Assembly (NCBI RefSeq): GCF_000153925.1
Contig: NZ_DS264364.1
Span: 1-64,000, forward strand
Reading direction: 5' to 3'
Source: [Ruminococcus] torques ATCC 27756
GTDB lineage: Bacteria > Bacillota > Clostridia > Lachnospirales > Lachnospiraceae
Length of the DNA stretch: 64,000 nt
The notes under the pieces are model-generated. The model ran no database searches and was not told where the DNA came from. It saw only the letters and a list, made by a program, of their open reading frames with translations. Below, piece by piece: positions 1 to 9,686 of the stretch. The number at the start of each line of letters is the position of its first letter. Position 1 is the first letter of the stretch. A program made the translations under genes and the position numbers.

Positions 1-597
1 GGAATGGACAGATACATTAAGACAATATATAATAAAGCAAATGAGATGGATCTTTTAATCAACGAACTGACGCTTTATTCCAAGATCGACACGAATCGTA
101 TTCCGTATAATTTTACGACGATATCGGCGAAAGGGTATTTTGGAGACTGCGGGGAAGATCTGCATATGGAGCTTGAGTCGAAAGGAATCGAATTTACTTA
201 TTGCAATACGATGGAAGAAGACTGCAAGGTGATCGTTGATCCCGAGCAGCTTAGAAGGGTGATCAATAATATCGTATCGAATTCGTTGAAATATATGGAC
301 AAGCCGAACGGAAAAGTCACGATGGAAGTAAAAGATGTCGGCGATTTTATACAGGTTGAATTAGGCGACAACGGCAAAGGGATCGCCGCAAAAGACCTGC
401 CGTACATTTTCGATCGCTTTTACAGGACGGATGCTTCCCGCAATTCATCGAAAGGCGGAAGCGGAATCGGTTTGTCGATCGTGAAGAAGATCGTGGAAGA
501 ACATGGAGGAAATATATGGGCGACCAGTGAAGAGGGCGCCGGAACAACAATGTATTTTGTAATCAGAAAATATCAGGAGGTATCTATTGATGAGTAA
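1..597 (+). CDS. Sensor histidine kinase, C-terminal part (cut by window start)
   Basis: The reading frame is already open at base 1, so the N-terminal sensor and the phosphoacceptor histidine lie outside the window. What remains is the end of the dimerisation helix (residues like ELTLYSKID) and a full HATPase_c domain: N box IVSNSLKYM, G1 box DNGKGI, F box FDRFYR and G2 box GGSGIGLSIV. It would phosphorylate the response regulator that overlaps its last 8 bases. The potassium channel genes downstream make envelope or osmotic sensing plausible, but this is only inference from position. Confidence 0.93.
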   Translation, partial: GMDRYIKTIYNKANEMDLLINELTLYSKIDTNRIPYNFTTISAKGYFGDCGEDLHMELESKGIEFTYCNTMEEDCKVIVDPEQLRRVINNIVSNSLKYMDKPNGKVTMEVKDVGDFIQVELGDNGKGIAAKDLPYIFDRFYRTDASRNSSKGGSGIGLSIVKKIVEEHGGNIWATSEEGAGTTMYFVIRKYQEVSIDE

Positions 598-1282
598 GCG
601 TATTTTGATCGTAGAGGATGAAGAGAGTATTGCGGATCTTGAGAAAGATTATCTTGAACTGAGCAACTTTGAGGTGGAAGTGGCGAATGACGGAGATACA
701 GGTCTGCAAAAAGGACTGGGCGGAGATTTTGACCTGATTATTCTTGATCTGATGCTCCCGGGAGTTGACGGTTTTGAAATATGCCGTCAGATCAGAGATC
801 AGAAGAATACGCCGATTATTATGGTTTCTGCCAAAAAAGACGATATTGATAAAATCAGAGGTCTGGGCCTTGGAGCGGATGATTATATGACGAAGCCGTT
901 TAGCCCGAGTGAGCTTGTGGCCCGCGTGAAAGCGCATCTTGCCAGATATGAACGGCTGATCAACAGCAATGCGGAGGAAAATGAAGTGATCGAGATCCGC
1001 GGATTGAAGATCGATACGACGGCGAGACGCGTATGGGTCGGAGGAGAAGAGCGGTCATTTACGACGAAAGAGTTCGATCTTCTTACATTTTTGGCGAGTC
1101 ATCCGAATCATGTGTATACGAAAGAAGAGCTGTTTCGCGAGATCTGGGATATGGAGTCGATAGGAGATATCGCGACTGTGACAGTGCATATTAAGAAGAT
1201 TCGGGAGAAAATCGAATATGACACGTCTCATCCACAGTATATCGAGACGATATGGGGAGTGGGATATCGCTTTAAAGTGTAA
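590..1282 (+). CDS. OmpR/PhoB-family response regulator
   Basis: This two-domain regulator has 230 residues. The receiver domain carries an acidic pocket at E9/D10, phosphoacceptor D53 in LILDLMLPG context, and the conserved lysine K102 (TKPF). It is followed by a winged-helix DNA-binding domain ending in TIWGVGYRFKV. The start is taken as ATG at 590 because AGGAGG at 575-580 lies 9 bases upstream; a TTG at 587 is possible. It overlaps the kinase gene, so the pair is translationally coupled. Target genes are unknown; ktrB/ktrA downstream are candidates. Confidence 0.95.
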   Translation: MSKRILIVEDEESIADLEKDYLELSNFEVEVANDGDTGLQKGLGGDFDLIILDLMLPGVDGFEICRQIRDQKNTPIIMVSAKKDDIDKIRGLGLGADDYMTKPFSPSELVARVKAHLARYERLINSNAEENEVIEIRGLKIDTTARRVWVGGEERSFTTKEFDLLTFLASHPNHVYTKEELFREIWDMESIGDIATVTVHIKKIREKIEYDTSHPQYIETIWGVGYRFKV

Positions 1283-1324
1283 TGGCATGACGAAAACACA
1301 GTTTGATTTTATATTTGTCATGAG

Positions 1325-1359
1325 AGAAAAGGGGTTTCGTTTTTCGGAACTCCTTTTCT
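1325..1359 (+). terminator. Intrinsic terminator after the two-component pair
   Basis: A 12-bp stem (AGAAAAGGGGTT pairing with AACTCCTTTTCT, one G:U) encloses a T-rich loop. It lies 43 bases after the regulator stop and before ktrB. The U-run is weak. Confidence 0.5.
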
Positions 1360-1477
1360 ATTGTAAATGAGAATAAATGCGTGTATCATATAGAAGTCAA
1401 AAGGGAAGCGGCATAATATGGAATATATATGCCGTGTATGGGGAAAACAGATTAAGATCATAGGGTGGTTTTTAGAA

Positions 1478-2866
1478 ATGGAAAAGAAAAAAAAGAGTCC
1501 GAGGAGACTGAAGTTCAATACGGTGCAGACGGTTGTTATCGGATTTTTCGGGGTGATACTCGGGGGCGGAATACTTTTGAGCCTTCCGATCTGTAATCAG
1601 AAGCCGATCGAGTTTATAGACGCGCTTTTTACGTCTGTCAGCAGCGTATGCGTTACCGGCCTTGTGACGATTGTTCCGGCGGAACAGTTTACATTGCTAG
1701 GGAAAATTATTTTACTGCTTTTGATACAGGTCGGCGGACTTGGAGTGATCGCCTGCATGTCTGCGTTTTTCCTTTTATTGGGAAAAAAGATCAATATGAA
1801 AGGAAGAATCACGATCCAACAGGCATATGGACTGGATACGCTTTCAGGTCTTGTAAAGTTCGTGATCCGTATTTTAAAAGGAACGTTTTTGGTAGAGGGG
1901 ATCGGCGCGGTACTTTTTTCGCTCCGGTTTATTCCTGAGTTTGGGTTTATAAAAGGCGTCGGTTACGCAATCTTTCATTCTGTTTCGGCATTTTGCAACG
2001 CGGGTATCGATATACTTGGAAGTACGAGCTTTATACAGTATTCAGGGTCGTGGCTTATTAATTTTACGACAATGTTTCTGATCGTTATGGGCGGACTTGG
2101 TTTTCCGGTATGGCATGACATTGCGATCAATATAAAAAAGATGACGGAAATCAAGAAAAGACCTTTAAAATGGCTGTTTACAAGACTTTGTCTGCAAAGT
2201 AAGATCGTTCTTACGATGACGGGACTTCTAATCCTGTGCGGCGCCGTCGGATTTTTCCTGCTGGAGTTTAACAACCCCGAAACAATGGGAGATATGAATC
2301 TTCTTGAGAAGATGACGGCATCTTTATTTCAGTCGGTGACGACAAGAACGGCGGGATTTGCGACAGTTCCGCAAGGAGACTTAAGAGAAAGTTCGAAGCT
2401 TTTGGGCTGTATGCTTATGTTCATCGGAGGATCTCCGGCGGGTACGGCAGGCGGCGTTAAGACAACGACGATCGCGATGCTTTTGCTGACGGTTCTCTGT
2501 GTACTGAAAAACAAAAGAGATACAGAGTGTTTTGCAAGAAAGATTGATAATAATATCGTCAGATCGGGAATTACGATCACAATGATCACTTTGATCTTCC
2601 TGATGTCGGGAATTACCGCACTGACAATCTTTGAACCCGGAATTGATTTCCTTGATCTTACTTATGAAGCGGCGTCCGCAATGGGAACGGTCGGACTGAC
2701 GGCAGACCTTACTCCGATCCTGAGCAGGGGAAGTCATGTGATCCTTATGATCCTTATGTATGTCGGAAGGATAGGACCGCTTACTATGGCGCTTGCATTA
2801 TCGGGAAGAAGCGATAAGATTTCTAAGTTCAGAGAACTTCCGGAAGAAAATGTGATGCTCGGCTAA
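1478..2866 (+). CDS. ktrB: Potassium uptake channel subunit KtrB/TrkH
   Basis: This is a Trk/Ktr-type potassium translocation subunit of about 462 residues with four pore-loop repeats. The filter segments are visible as SVSSVCVTGL, SAFCNAGID, TTRTAGF and GTVGLT, each carrying the filter glycine. Hydrophobic helices flank each loop. The start at 1478 is preferred because AGGGTGG lies at 1462-1468 and homologues begin near the basic PRRLKF stretch; an in-frame ATG at 1418 would add 20 residues. It pairs with the cytoplasmic gating subunit KtrA downstream. Confidence 0.93.
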   Translation: MEKKKKSPRRLKFNTVQTVVIGFFGVILGGGILLSLPICNQKPIEFIDALFTSVSSVCVTGLVTIVPAEQFTLLGKIILLLLIQVGGLGVIACMSAFFLLLGKKINMKGRITIQQAYGLDTLSGLVKFVIRILKGTFLVEGIGAVLFSLRFIPEFGFIKGVGYAIFHSVSAFCNAGIDILGSTSFIQYSGSWLINFTTMFLIVMGGLGFPVWHDIAINIKKMTEIKKRPLKWLFTRLCLQSKIVLTMTGLLILCGAVGFFLLEFNNPETMGDMNLLEKMTASLFQSVTTRTAGFATVPQGDLRESSKLLGCMLMFIGGSPAGTAGGVKTTTIAMLLLTVLCVLKNKRDTECFARKIDNNIVRSGITITMITLIFLMSGITALTIFEPGIDFLDLTYEAASAMGTVGLTADLTPILSRGSHVILMILMYVGRIGPLTMALALSGRSDKISKFRELPEENVMLG

Positions 2867-2905
2867 GTGGGAGAGACAACGTAATGCTTGGATAATTGGG
2901 AAAGA
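2849..2905 (+). repeat. Imperfect tandem duplication of the ktrB 3' end
   Basis: Two adjacent 28-base units (2849-2876 and 2878-2905) are about 75% identical. The first holds the last codons and stop of ktrB; the second is a diverged noncoding copy. It is one example of a spacer that seems to have grown by local duplication. Confidence 0.6.
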
Positions 2906-3013
2906 AAATGCAATGCAGAGCATGAAGATGAGAATATGGACAGAGAAATAAAAAAGTAGAAATACAAAACCGGAAATGTAAAGACAGAAGCATTTAAAAG
3001 GAGGGAACATATT

Positions 3014-3670
3014 ATGGATAAACAATTTGCGGTGTTGGGACTTGGAAGTTTCGGGTCAAGCGTTGCGCTTACATTGGAAAATATGGGATGCGATGTGCTC
3101 GTCGTAGACGAGTCTTACGAGAAAGTACAGGAAATATCCGACAAAGTTTCTTACGCGGTCAAAGCGGACGTGTCAGAGCCTGACGCGCTGCAGGCTCTCG
3201 GAGGACGTAATCTTGACGGAGTGGTAGTTGCCATTTCGGAAAGTTTAGAGGCAAGTATTATGGCGACGATGCTTTGCAAAGAAATGGGAATTCCTCTCGT
3301 CGTTGCAAAGGCGAAAGACAAACTTCAGGGCGCGATCCTGCAAAGAGTCGGAGCGGATCGTATCGTGTATCCTGAGATCGAGATGGGAAGCCGCGTGGCA
3401 AAAAGCCTCGTGTCGAAAGAATTTGTGGACTGGATCTCTCTTTCAAATGATTACAGTATGGTAGAGATCGTCGTGCCGCAAAACTGGGTAGGAAAGAGTC
3501 TTGTCGATCTCGGAGTCAGAGAGCGTCTGGGAATCAATGTCGTCGGTATTATCAAGAACGGAAAGATCGAAGTCGCGATCAATCCGCAGGAGCCGCTTCG
3601 GGAAAAAGAAATATTGATCGTGATCGGTTCTAACGATATTCTTGAGAAATTTGACATGAAAAACAGATAG
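3014..3670 (+). CDS. ktrA: Potassium channel gating subunit KtrA (RCK)
   Basis: This 218-residue cytoplasmic regulator starts with a Rossmann RCK_N domain: nucleotide-binding GLGSFGSSVA near residues 8-17 and the acidic VVDE after strand 2. It ends with an RCK_C domain at about 135-215. RCK rings bind adenine nucleotides, and in many Firmicutes the RCK_C domain binds c-di-AMP, controlling KtrB opening. AAGGAGGG lies 9-10 bases upstream of ATG. It is probably co-transcribed with ktrB despite a 147-base purine-rich spacer. Confidence 0.94.
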   Translation: MDKQFAVLGLGSFGSSVALTLENMGCDVLVVDESYEKVQEISDKVSYAVKADVSEPDALQALGGRNLDGVVVAISESLEASIMATMLCKEMGIPLVVAKAKDKLQGAILQRVGADRIVYPEIEMGSRVAKSLVSKEFVDWISLSNDYSMVEIVVPQNWVGKSLVDLGVRERLGINVVGIIKNGKIEVAINPQEPLREKEILIVIGSNDILEKFDMKNR

Positions 3671-3687
3671 AAAATGCAGGTGAGAAA

Positions 3688-4473
3688 ATGATTACAAGTA
3701 CATCGAATATACAAGTAAAAGAATTGCTTCGTTTGCAGAAAAAAAGCCGTGAGCGGGAGAAAGAGGGCGTATTTATCGTAGAAGGACCGCGCATGGCGGA
3801 AGAGATCCCACGGGAGCGCATTGTAAAACTGTATGTGTCGGAAAGTTTTCAGGCGAAATGCGTCAAAGAAAAAAACGATCGGTTTATTCAAGAGGCGGAA
3901 GTGATGTCGGATACGGTATTTGCGCATGTGTCGGACACGAAGACTCCGCAGGGAATCCTTGCCGTCGTACGCCGGATGGAGTATACGGCGGAAGATATTT
4001 TAGGGGAGACTCCGCATGTGCTCGTTCTTGAAAATATTCAGGATCCGGGCAATCTCGGAACGATTTTCAGGACTGCAGAGGCGGCGGGGGCTACAGGCAT
4101 TGTTTTGAGCAAAGACTGTGTAGATCTGTATAATCCGAAAGTGATCCGTTCTACGATGGGAGCGATTTTTCGGATTCCGTTTATTTATACGGATGATCTG
4201 AAAGGAACGATCGACGAACTGAAACGGGAAGGAATCACGGTTTATGCGGCGCATCTTAAAGGGGAAAACTCCTATGATATGGAAGATTACAAGACGGCAT
4301 GCGCATTTCTTATCGGAAATGAAGGAAACGGTCTGACAGAAGAAACTGCGGCATGTGCGGATCGGAAAATACTGATCCCGATGGAAGGCGGCGCAGAGTC
4401 GCTGAATGCAGCGGTGGCTTCGGCAGTACTTATGTTTGAAGCGGGCAGACAAAGGCGGAACAAGAGAAAATAA
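3688..4473 (+). CDS. TrmH/SpoU-family RNA 2'-O-ribose methyltransferase
   Basis: The 261-residue protein has an N-terminal substrate-binding domain (about 1-100) and a C-terminal SPOUT knot fold. All three family motifs are present: NIQDPGNLGTIFRTAEAAG, IGNEGNGL and the final IPMEGGAESLNAAVA. Such enzymes methylate ribose in rRNA or tRNA using S-adenosylmethionine as dimers. It begins 17 bases after ktrA. The exact target nucleotide (for example 23S G2251) cannot be decided from sequence. Confidence 0.93.
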   Translation: MITSTSNIQVKELLRLQKKSREREKEGVFIVEGPRMAEEIPRERIVKLYVSESFQAKCVKEKNDRFIQEAEVMSDTVFAHVSDTKTPQGILAVVRRMEYTAEDILGETPHVLVLENIQDPGNLGTIFRTAEAAGATGIVLSKDCVDLYNPKVIRSTMGAIFRIPFIYTDDLKGTIDELKREGITVYAAHLKGENSYDMEDYKTACAFLIGNEGNGLTEETAACADRKILIPMEGGAESLNAAVASAVLMFEAGRQRRNKRK

Positions 4474-4579
4474 GGCGGCGCGAGTCTGTAAATGATGATC
4501 AAAGTAAATGAAAACAAATGTGAATAATTGAAAGTAAATAAATACAGATAAAAAATAAATGAAAAGAGAGGATAAGACA

Positions 4580-5566
4580 ATGGATTTAAAAGGAAGACAT
4601 TTTTTGACACTGAAAGATTTTACACCGGAAGAGATCATTTATCTTTTGGACCTTGCCGCAGAATTAAAAGAAAAGAAGAAAAAAGGGATACTTGTCGATC
4701 ATCACAGAGGGAAAAATGTGGCGCTGATCTTTGAAAAAGACAGTACGCGTACACGCAGTTCTTTTGAGATAGCGGCACATGATCTCGGAATGGGGACGAC
4801 TTATATCGGAACGATGGGATCTCAGTTCGGGAAGAAAGAGAGCATCAAAGATACGGCAAGAGTACTTGGAAGAATGTATGAAGGAATCGAGTACAGAGGA
4901 TTCGGACAGGAGATTGTCGAAGAGCTGGCTCAGTATGCGGGAGTACCTGTATGGAACGGATTGACAAACGAGTATCATCCGACACAGATGCTGGCAGATA
5001 TGCTGACGATCCGTGAACATTTCGGGAAACTGAAAGGTCTGAAACTTGTATATATGGGAGATGCCCGTTATAATATGGGCAATTCGCTCATGATCGCCTG
5101 TGCAAAACTCGGACTTGATTTTGTGGCGTGTACGACAGAAGACTATTTCCCGAATGAGGAGCTTGTAGAGGAGTGCCGCGTATATGCAAAAGAATCAGGT
5201 TCTGAAATTACATTGACAAGCGATGTGAAAGAAGGAACAAAAGGCGCTGACGTCATCTATACAGACGTATGGGTATCTATGGGAGAACCTGACGAAGTGT
5301 GGGAGAAACGGATCAGAGAGCTGACTCCGTACAAAGTAACAAAAGAAGTGATGGAAAATGCAAAACCGGAAGCAATCTTTCTTCACTGCCTTCCGGCGTT
5401 TCATGATCTTGGAACGAAAGTCGGAAGAGAGATCGGCGAGCGTTTCGGAATCACAGATATGGAAGTGACGGACGAGGTATTTGAGTCTGAACAGTCGAAA
5501 GTGTTCGATGAGGCGGAAAACCGGATGCATACGATTAAAGCGGTTATGGATGCTACATTGAAGTAA
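4580..5566 (+). CDS. argF: Ornithine carbamoyltransferase
   Basis: The enzyme converts ornithine and carbamoyl phosphate to citrulline. It has 328 residues, normal for the family. The carbamoyl-phosphate loop STRTR and the ornithine-site HCLPAFHD motif are intact. The start at 4580 fits AGAGAGGA at 4565-4572; an upstream in-frame ATG at 4559 has no Shine-Dalgarno sequence. No other arginine gene is adjacent, so biosynthetic and catabolic (arcB-like) roles cannot be separated by context. Confidence 0.95.
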   Translation: MDLKGRHFLTLKDFTPEEIIYLLDLAAELKEKKKKGILVDHHRGKNVALIFEKDSTRTRSSFEIAAHDLGMGTTYIGTMGSQFGKKESIKDTARVLGRMYEGIEYRGFGQEIVEELAQYAGVPVWNGLTNEYHPTQMLADMLTIREHFGKLKGLKLVYMGDARYNMGNSLMIACAKLGLDFVACTTEDYFPNEELVEECRVYAKESGSEITLTSDVKEGTKGADVIYTDVWVSMGEPDEVWEKRIRELTPYKVTKEVMENAKPEAIFLHCLPAFHDLGTKVGREIGERFGITDMEVTDEVFESEQSKVFDEAENRMHTIKAVMDATLK

Positions 5567-5748
5567 AAAATAAGTAGAAAAGAAGATAAAAACAGAGAAG
5601 ATACAAAGGCAAAAAGCAAGAAAGATAAAGACAACGAAAAGCTGAGAACGTAAAAAAGATAAAAAGTCGAGAGAATAAAAAGACGAAAACTTGAGAAGGC
5701 AAAAAGCCAAGAAAGTAAAATCAGAGAAGGCGAAAAGCAGATAAAATT
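5567..5748 (+). repeat. Purine-rich low-complexity spacer
   Basis: These 182 bases between argF and birA are almost all A and G on the coding strand and are built of degenerate units such as GAGAAGGCAAAAAGCC and GAGAAGGCGAAAAGCA. There is no open reading frame and no hairpin with a U-run. Comparable spacers lie at 2906-3013, 4474-4579, 7863-7925 and 15675-15735. Confidence 0.6.
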
Positions 5749-6747
5749 ATGAAAGCAGAGATTTTGAAAATGCTGCGGGAAGCAGACGGGTACATTTCGG
5801 GGCAGGAAATCTGTGAGAAGTTCAATGTGTCGCGCACTGCGGTCTGGAAGGTGATCCGCCGGCTTCAGGAAGACGGCTACGAGGTGGAAGCTGTGCGAAA
5901 CAAAGGGTATCGCATGGTGGAAAGTCCCGACATTTTGACAAAAGAAGAAGTGGAAAGCTGTATGCATACGGAATGGGCGGGAAGAAATGTCGTATGTTAT
6001 AAAGTGACGGATTCAACGAATCTGCGCATCAAGCAGATGGGAGATGAAGGCGCTTTAGCCGGAACGCTGGCTGTGGCGGAAGAGCAGACGGCGGGAAGAG
6101 GGCGCAGAGGACGTTCGTGGGAATCACCTGCCGGAGCGGGGATCTTTATGTCGGTTCTTTTAAGACCGAAGATCACGCCGGATAAAGCGTCTATGCTGAC
6201 GATCGTGACGGCGTGCAGTACGGCGAAAGGAATAAAAAAATATTTTGAAAATGAGGGAGCTTCCTGTCCGGATATTCAGATTAAGTGGCCGAACGATCTC
6301 GTTGTCAACGGGAAAAAACTGGCAGGTATTCTCACGGAGATGAGTACGCAGATCGATTATATCAATTATGTGACCGTCGGGATCGGAATTAATGCAAACA
6401 CAAAAAAGTTCCCGGAAGAATTAAAAGATCATGCAACATCGCTGTATCTTGAATGCGGACATATGGTGAAACGAGCGTCTGTCATTGCGTCGATCATGAA
6501 ATGTTTTGAGGAAGATTACCGCCTGTTTCTTGAGACGGAAGATTTATCCGGACTGATGGAAACGTATATGTCGATGCTTGTCAACCGGGATCGGGACGTT
6601 CTTGTACTTGATCCAAGCGGAACATATAAGGCAAAGGCACTGGGGATCGATAAAAACGGAGAGTTGATCGTGAGAAGGGAAGACGGAACTTCGGAACATG
6701 TCTATGCCGGAGAAGTCTCGGTCAGAGGTGTGTACGGTTATGTATAA
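5749..6747 (+). CDS. birA: Bifunctional biotin-[acetyl-CoA-carboxylase] ligase / biotin repressor
   Basis: This 332-residue BirA has an N-terminal winged HTH (ISGQEICEKFNVSRTAVWKVI, about 14-34). The central ligase domain carries the biotinyl-AMP loop GRGRRGRSW and the KWPNDLVVNGKKLAGIL segment. An SH3-like C-terminal domain ends the protein. It activates biotin and attaches it to carboxylase carrier domains, and with the HTH it can repress biotin genes. No bio genes are adjacent. The ATG follows a GAAGG-type site in a purine-rich leader. Confidence 0.95.
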   Translation: MKAEILKMLREADGYISGQEICEKFNVSRTAVWKVIRRLQEDGYEVEAVRNKGYRMVESPDILTKEEVESCMHTEWAGRNVVCYKVTDSTNLRIKQMGDEGALAGTLAVAEEQTAGRGRRGRSWESPAGAGIFMSVLLRPKITPDKASMLTIVTACSTAKGIKKYFENEGASCPDIQIKWPNDLVVNGKKLAGILTEMSTQIDYINYVTVGIGINANTKKFPEELKDHATSLYLECGHMVKRASVIASIMKCFEEDYRLFLETEDLSGLMETYMSMLVNRDRDVLVLDPSGTYKAKALGIDKNGELIVRREDGTSEHVYAGEVSVRGVYGYV

Positions 6748-6863
6748 ATGCATGTGCGGGATAAGAAATGCATGCATAGGATAAGCTGAGAGATATGGAT
6801 GAGTATAGACGAACTAAATGCAGATTTTAAGTTCGGAAAAAACAGGAAAAAGAGAGGTAATGT

Positions 6864-7187
6864 ATGGAAGAAGAGGTTGTGCTTTGTGCGGCAAGCGCAT
6901 ATGAACAGAAATTTTATTTGAATCCTCAGTTTGAGTCGCTGCCGGAAGCAGTGCGTCAGGAACTGCAGATCATGTGCGTATTGTATACGGAAGATGTGGG
7001 AGGCATTCTCCTTGTCGTATATGATGAAGAAGGAAATCTCGAGTTAAAAGTAGAGCACGAAGAAAATGATTTTGCTTTTGATGAGATAGGAAGTGTGCTG
7101 AAGATCAAACAGCTTCAGCAGACGAAAAGAGAATTGTTTGAATCGCTTGAAACATTTTACAGGGTGTTTTATCTCGGAGAGGAGTAG
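6864..7187 (+). CDS. Conserved hypothetical protein (resembles DUF6145)
   Basis: This small acidic soluble protein has 107 residues, with no signal peptide or membrane segment. It looks like a short Lachnospiraceae family recalled as DUF6145, marked by ELQIMCVLYTEDVGGI and a FDEIGSVLKIKQLQQTKRELFE helix. The assignment is from memory and unsearched. The function is unknown. It starts after AGAGAGG and ends 3 bases before the ABC permease, so it may be the first gene of that operon. Confidence 0.8.
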   Translation: MEEEVVLCAASAYEQKFYLNPQFESLPEAVRQELQIMCVLYTEDVGGILLVVYDEEGNLELKVEHEENDFAFDEIGSVLKIKQLQQTKRELFESLETFYRVFYLGEE

Positions 7188-7190
7188 GGT

Positions 7191-7862
7191 GTGGAATTTT
7201 TACAAAAGGTCATCCAACTGTATGCTGAGAGAAAAGAATGGTTTCTGGATTTGTTTGCGGCACATGTGGGGCTGGCTTTAACGGCGGCTGTGAGCGCGGG
7301 GATCATAGGACTTCTTTTAGGGATTTTTATTTCGGAACATAAAAAAGCGGCAGGTCCCGTTCTGACGATCGCAAATATCGGTTATACGATTCCGGCGATC
7401 TCACTTCTGGGAATGCTGATCCCGGTTTTGGGGATCGGAGATAAGACGGCGATAACCGCTCTTACGATTTACGGCATCATGCCGATGGTGCGAAATACGT
7501 ATGCGGGAATTACCGGCGTCGGGGAAGAAGTAGTCGCGGCGGCGGAAGGAATGGGGAGCACGCGCTTCCAGATCATGACAAAAATCAAACTTCCACTGGC
7601 AGCGGGAGTCATCATAGCAGGCGTAAGAAATATGGTCGTTATGACAATCTCTGTGTCGGCGATCGCGTCGTTTATAGGAGCGGGAGGTCTTGGAGTAGCG
7701 ATTTACAGAGGTATTACGATCTATGATTCGGCAATGACGTTTTGCGGTAGTTTTCTGATCGCGCTTCTGGCGATCGTAAGCGATCTTTTGCTCGGATTGC
7801 TGGAACGGAAAGTGAAAAAGAAAACAGGCATAAAAACAGATAAAACAGGAAAACATAAATAA
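7191..7862 (+). CDS. Osmoprotectant (betaine/choline) ABC transporter permease
   Basis: The 223-residue protein is a BPD-type permease with about five or six hydrophobic helices and an EAA-like loop (AAEGMGSTRFQIMTKIKLPLA). It resembles OpuCB/OpuBB in glycine betaine, carnitine or choline import. The start codon is GTG at 7191, preceded by GGAGAGGAG at 7177-7185. Only one permease gene is present, whereas OpuC systems usually have two, so it may form a homodimer. Confidence 0.92.
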   Translation: MEFLQKVIQLYAERKEWFLDLFAAHVGLALTAAVSAGIIGLLLGIFISEHKKAAGPVLTIANIGYTIPAISLLGMLIPVLGIGDKTAITALTIYGIMPMVRNTYAGITGVGEEVVAAAEGMGSTRFQIMTKIKLPLAAGVIIAGVRNMVVMTISVSAIASFIGAGGLGVAIYRGITIYDSAMTFCGSFLIALLAIVSDLLLGLLERKVKKKTGIKTDKTGKHK

Positions 7863-7940
7863 AAAACATAAATAGAAAATATAAATAGAAAAATATAAAC
7901 AGAAAATCATAAAAGGACACTATGAATAAGGAGGCAAAAG

Positions 7941-8876
7941 ATGAGATTAAAGAAGATCACGGCGCTTTTTCTGACCGGCGCGCTTATACTTTCGATGGCC
8001 GGATGCGCGGGAAACGGAAGCAAAGATAAGAAAGAAGGAAGTGCGGGAAACGAAGCTCAAGAACCGGTTAAGATCGCCACAAAGCCGATGACAGAGCAGT
8101 TTATCCTCGGAGAAATGTTGAAAAAGCTTATCGAGGAGAAGGCAGGTTATGAAGTAGAACTTACAAAAGGTATCGGCGGAGGAACGAGCAATATCCAGCC
8201 GGCAATGGAAAAGGGAGAGTTTGATCTCTATCCGGAATATACATCCAGCGGATGGATTCTTGTGCTCGGACATAAGGCAGGTGAAGTAAGCGATGATAAG
8301 ATGCTTGCAAAACTTCAGGAAGAATACGAAGAAAAATTCGATATGACGTGGGTAGGGCTGTATGGTCAGAACAATACGTATGCCGTTGTCGTAAGAGAAG
8401 ATACGGCAAAGAAATACAATCTTGAGACATGCTCGGATCTGGCGGCGGTTTCGGATCAGCTTGTTTTCGGAGGAAACCCGGATTATATCGAGAGAGCGGA
8501 CGGTCTTCCGGGGATGTCTGCGGCGTATGGATTTCAGTTTAAAGAGATCAAAGATATTGATATCGGTTTGAAATATCAGGCGCTTAGAAACGGTGATATT
8601 GATGTGACGAACGGGTATACGACAGACGCTCAGATCAGTCAGGATGATGTGAGAGCGTTAAAAGACGATAAGTCTTATCAGGTAAATTATTTTTGTTCAA
8701 CGGTTGTCCGCAAAGATGCGCTTGAAAAATATCCGAAGCTCAAAGAGACGTTAGAGCTGATGGACGGAATTCTTACAGATCAAAAAATGGCGGAACTGAA
8801 TTATCAGGTTGAGGAAGAAGGACGTGACGAAGCGGAAGTGGCGGAAGAATTTTTAAAAACGTCCGGGTTACTGTAA
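7941..8876 (+). CDS. Osmoprotectant ABC transporter substrate-binding lipoprotein
   Basis: This OpuC/ProX-type solute-binding protein has 311 residues. A lipoprotein signal (MRLKKITALFLTGALILSM) ends at the lipobox AGC with C22. The mature protein shows family segments near EYTSSGW and NGDIDVTNGYTTDAQI. It captures quaternary amines outside the membrane and delivers them to the neighbouring permease. AATAAGGAGG lies just upstream of ATG. The 78-base A-rich spacer before it has a tandem ACATAAATA-like pattern. Confidence 0.93.
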   Translation: MRLKKITALFLTGALILSMAGCAGNGSKDKKEGSAGNEAQEPVKIATKPMTEQFILGEMLKKLIEEKAGYEVELTKGIGGGTSNIQPAMEKGEFDLYPEYTSSGWILVLGHKAGEVSDDKMLAKLQEEYEEKFDMTWVGLYGQNNTYAVVVREDTAKKYNLETCSDLAAVSDQLVFGGNPDYIERADGLPGMSAAYGFQFKEIKDIDIGLKYQALRNGDIDVTNGYTTDAQISQDDVRALKDDKSYQVNYFCSTVVRKDALEKYPKLKETLELMDGILTDQKMAELNYQVEEEGRDEAEVAEEFLKTSGLL

Positions 8877-8953
8877 AATATTTTCCGAAAACCGTGAGAA
8901 CAGAACCGTTTGAAGAAACTTTCGAGAAGAAACAAAAAAGTACAGGGGAATGA

Positions 8954-9679
8954 ATGCGTATGGAAATGATACGTCTGGAACATGTGACGAAAAGCTTTGG
9001 CAGATATAAAGCATTGGATGATGTGAGCATTGTTGTGGAAGAAGGCGAATTTTTGACGGTGATCGGCAGATCGGGATGTGGAAAGACGACGATGCTTCGG
9101 ATGATAAACGGATTGCAAAAGCCGGATTCGGGAAAAGTATATGCGGCAGGGGAAGACGTAGGAGAGGCAGATTTGATCCGGCTTCGAAGAAAGATCGGCT
9201 ACGTGATACAAAATAAAGGGCTTTTTCCTCATATGACTGTTGAAAAAAACATTATTTACGTTCCTGTTATAAGCGGACAGAAGGATAAACGGCAAAACCG
9301 GAAACTGGCGGAAGAATTGATCGGTCTGGTCGGTTTGGAGCGTGAGATGCTTGACCGTTATCCCGAAGAACTCTCCGGAGGTCAGCAGCAAAGAGTCGGG
9401 ATCGCAAGGGCGCTTGCGTCCCGCCCGAAACTTCTTCTGATGGACGAGCCATTCGGGGCGCTGGATGAAATTACAAAGCGGGCTATGCAAAATGAACTTC
9501 TGGCATTACAGAAAAAATTAGGAATGACAGTCGTGTTTATTACGCATGATATCAGGGAAGCGATGAAATTGGGAGACCGGGTTCTTGTGATGGAGCAGGG
9601 AAAGATCGCGCAGTGCGATACGCCGGAAAATGTAAAGAAAAATCCGGCGGATGAATTTGTGAAAGAACTGATCGGATGA
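8954..9679 (+). CDS. Osmoprotectant ABC transporter ATP-binding protein
   Basis: This 241-residue ATPase couples ATP hydrolysis to import by the preceding permease. Walker A (GRSGCGKTT), Q-loop, signature LSGGQQQR, Walker B (LLLMDEPFGALDE) and the H-loop (VFITHD) are all present. There is no C-terminal CBS pair, which longer OpuCA/OpuAA proteins use for osmosensing. AGGGG lies 5 bases before the ATG at 8954; 8960 and 8966 are alternative in-frame starts. Confidence 0.93.
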   Translation: MRMEMIRLEHVTKSFGRYKALDDVSIVVEEGEFLTVIGRSGCGKTTMLRMINGLQKPDSGKVYAAGEDVGEADLIRLRRKIGYVIQNKGLFPHMTVEKNIIYVPVISGQKDKRQNRKLAEELIGLVGLEREMLDRYPEELSGGQQQRVGIARALASRPKLLLMDEPFGALDEITKRAMQNELLALQKKLGMTVVFITHDIREAMKLGDRVLVMEQGKIAQCDTPENVKKNPADEFVKELIG

Positions 9680-9686
9680 AAAAACT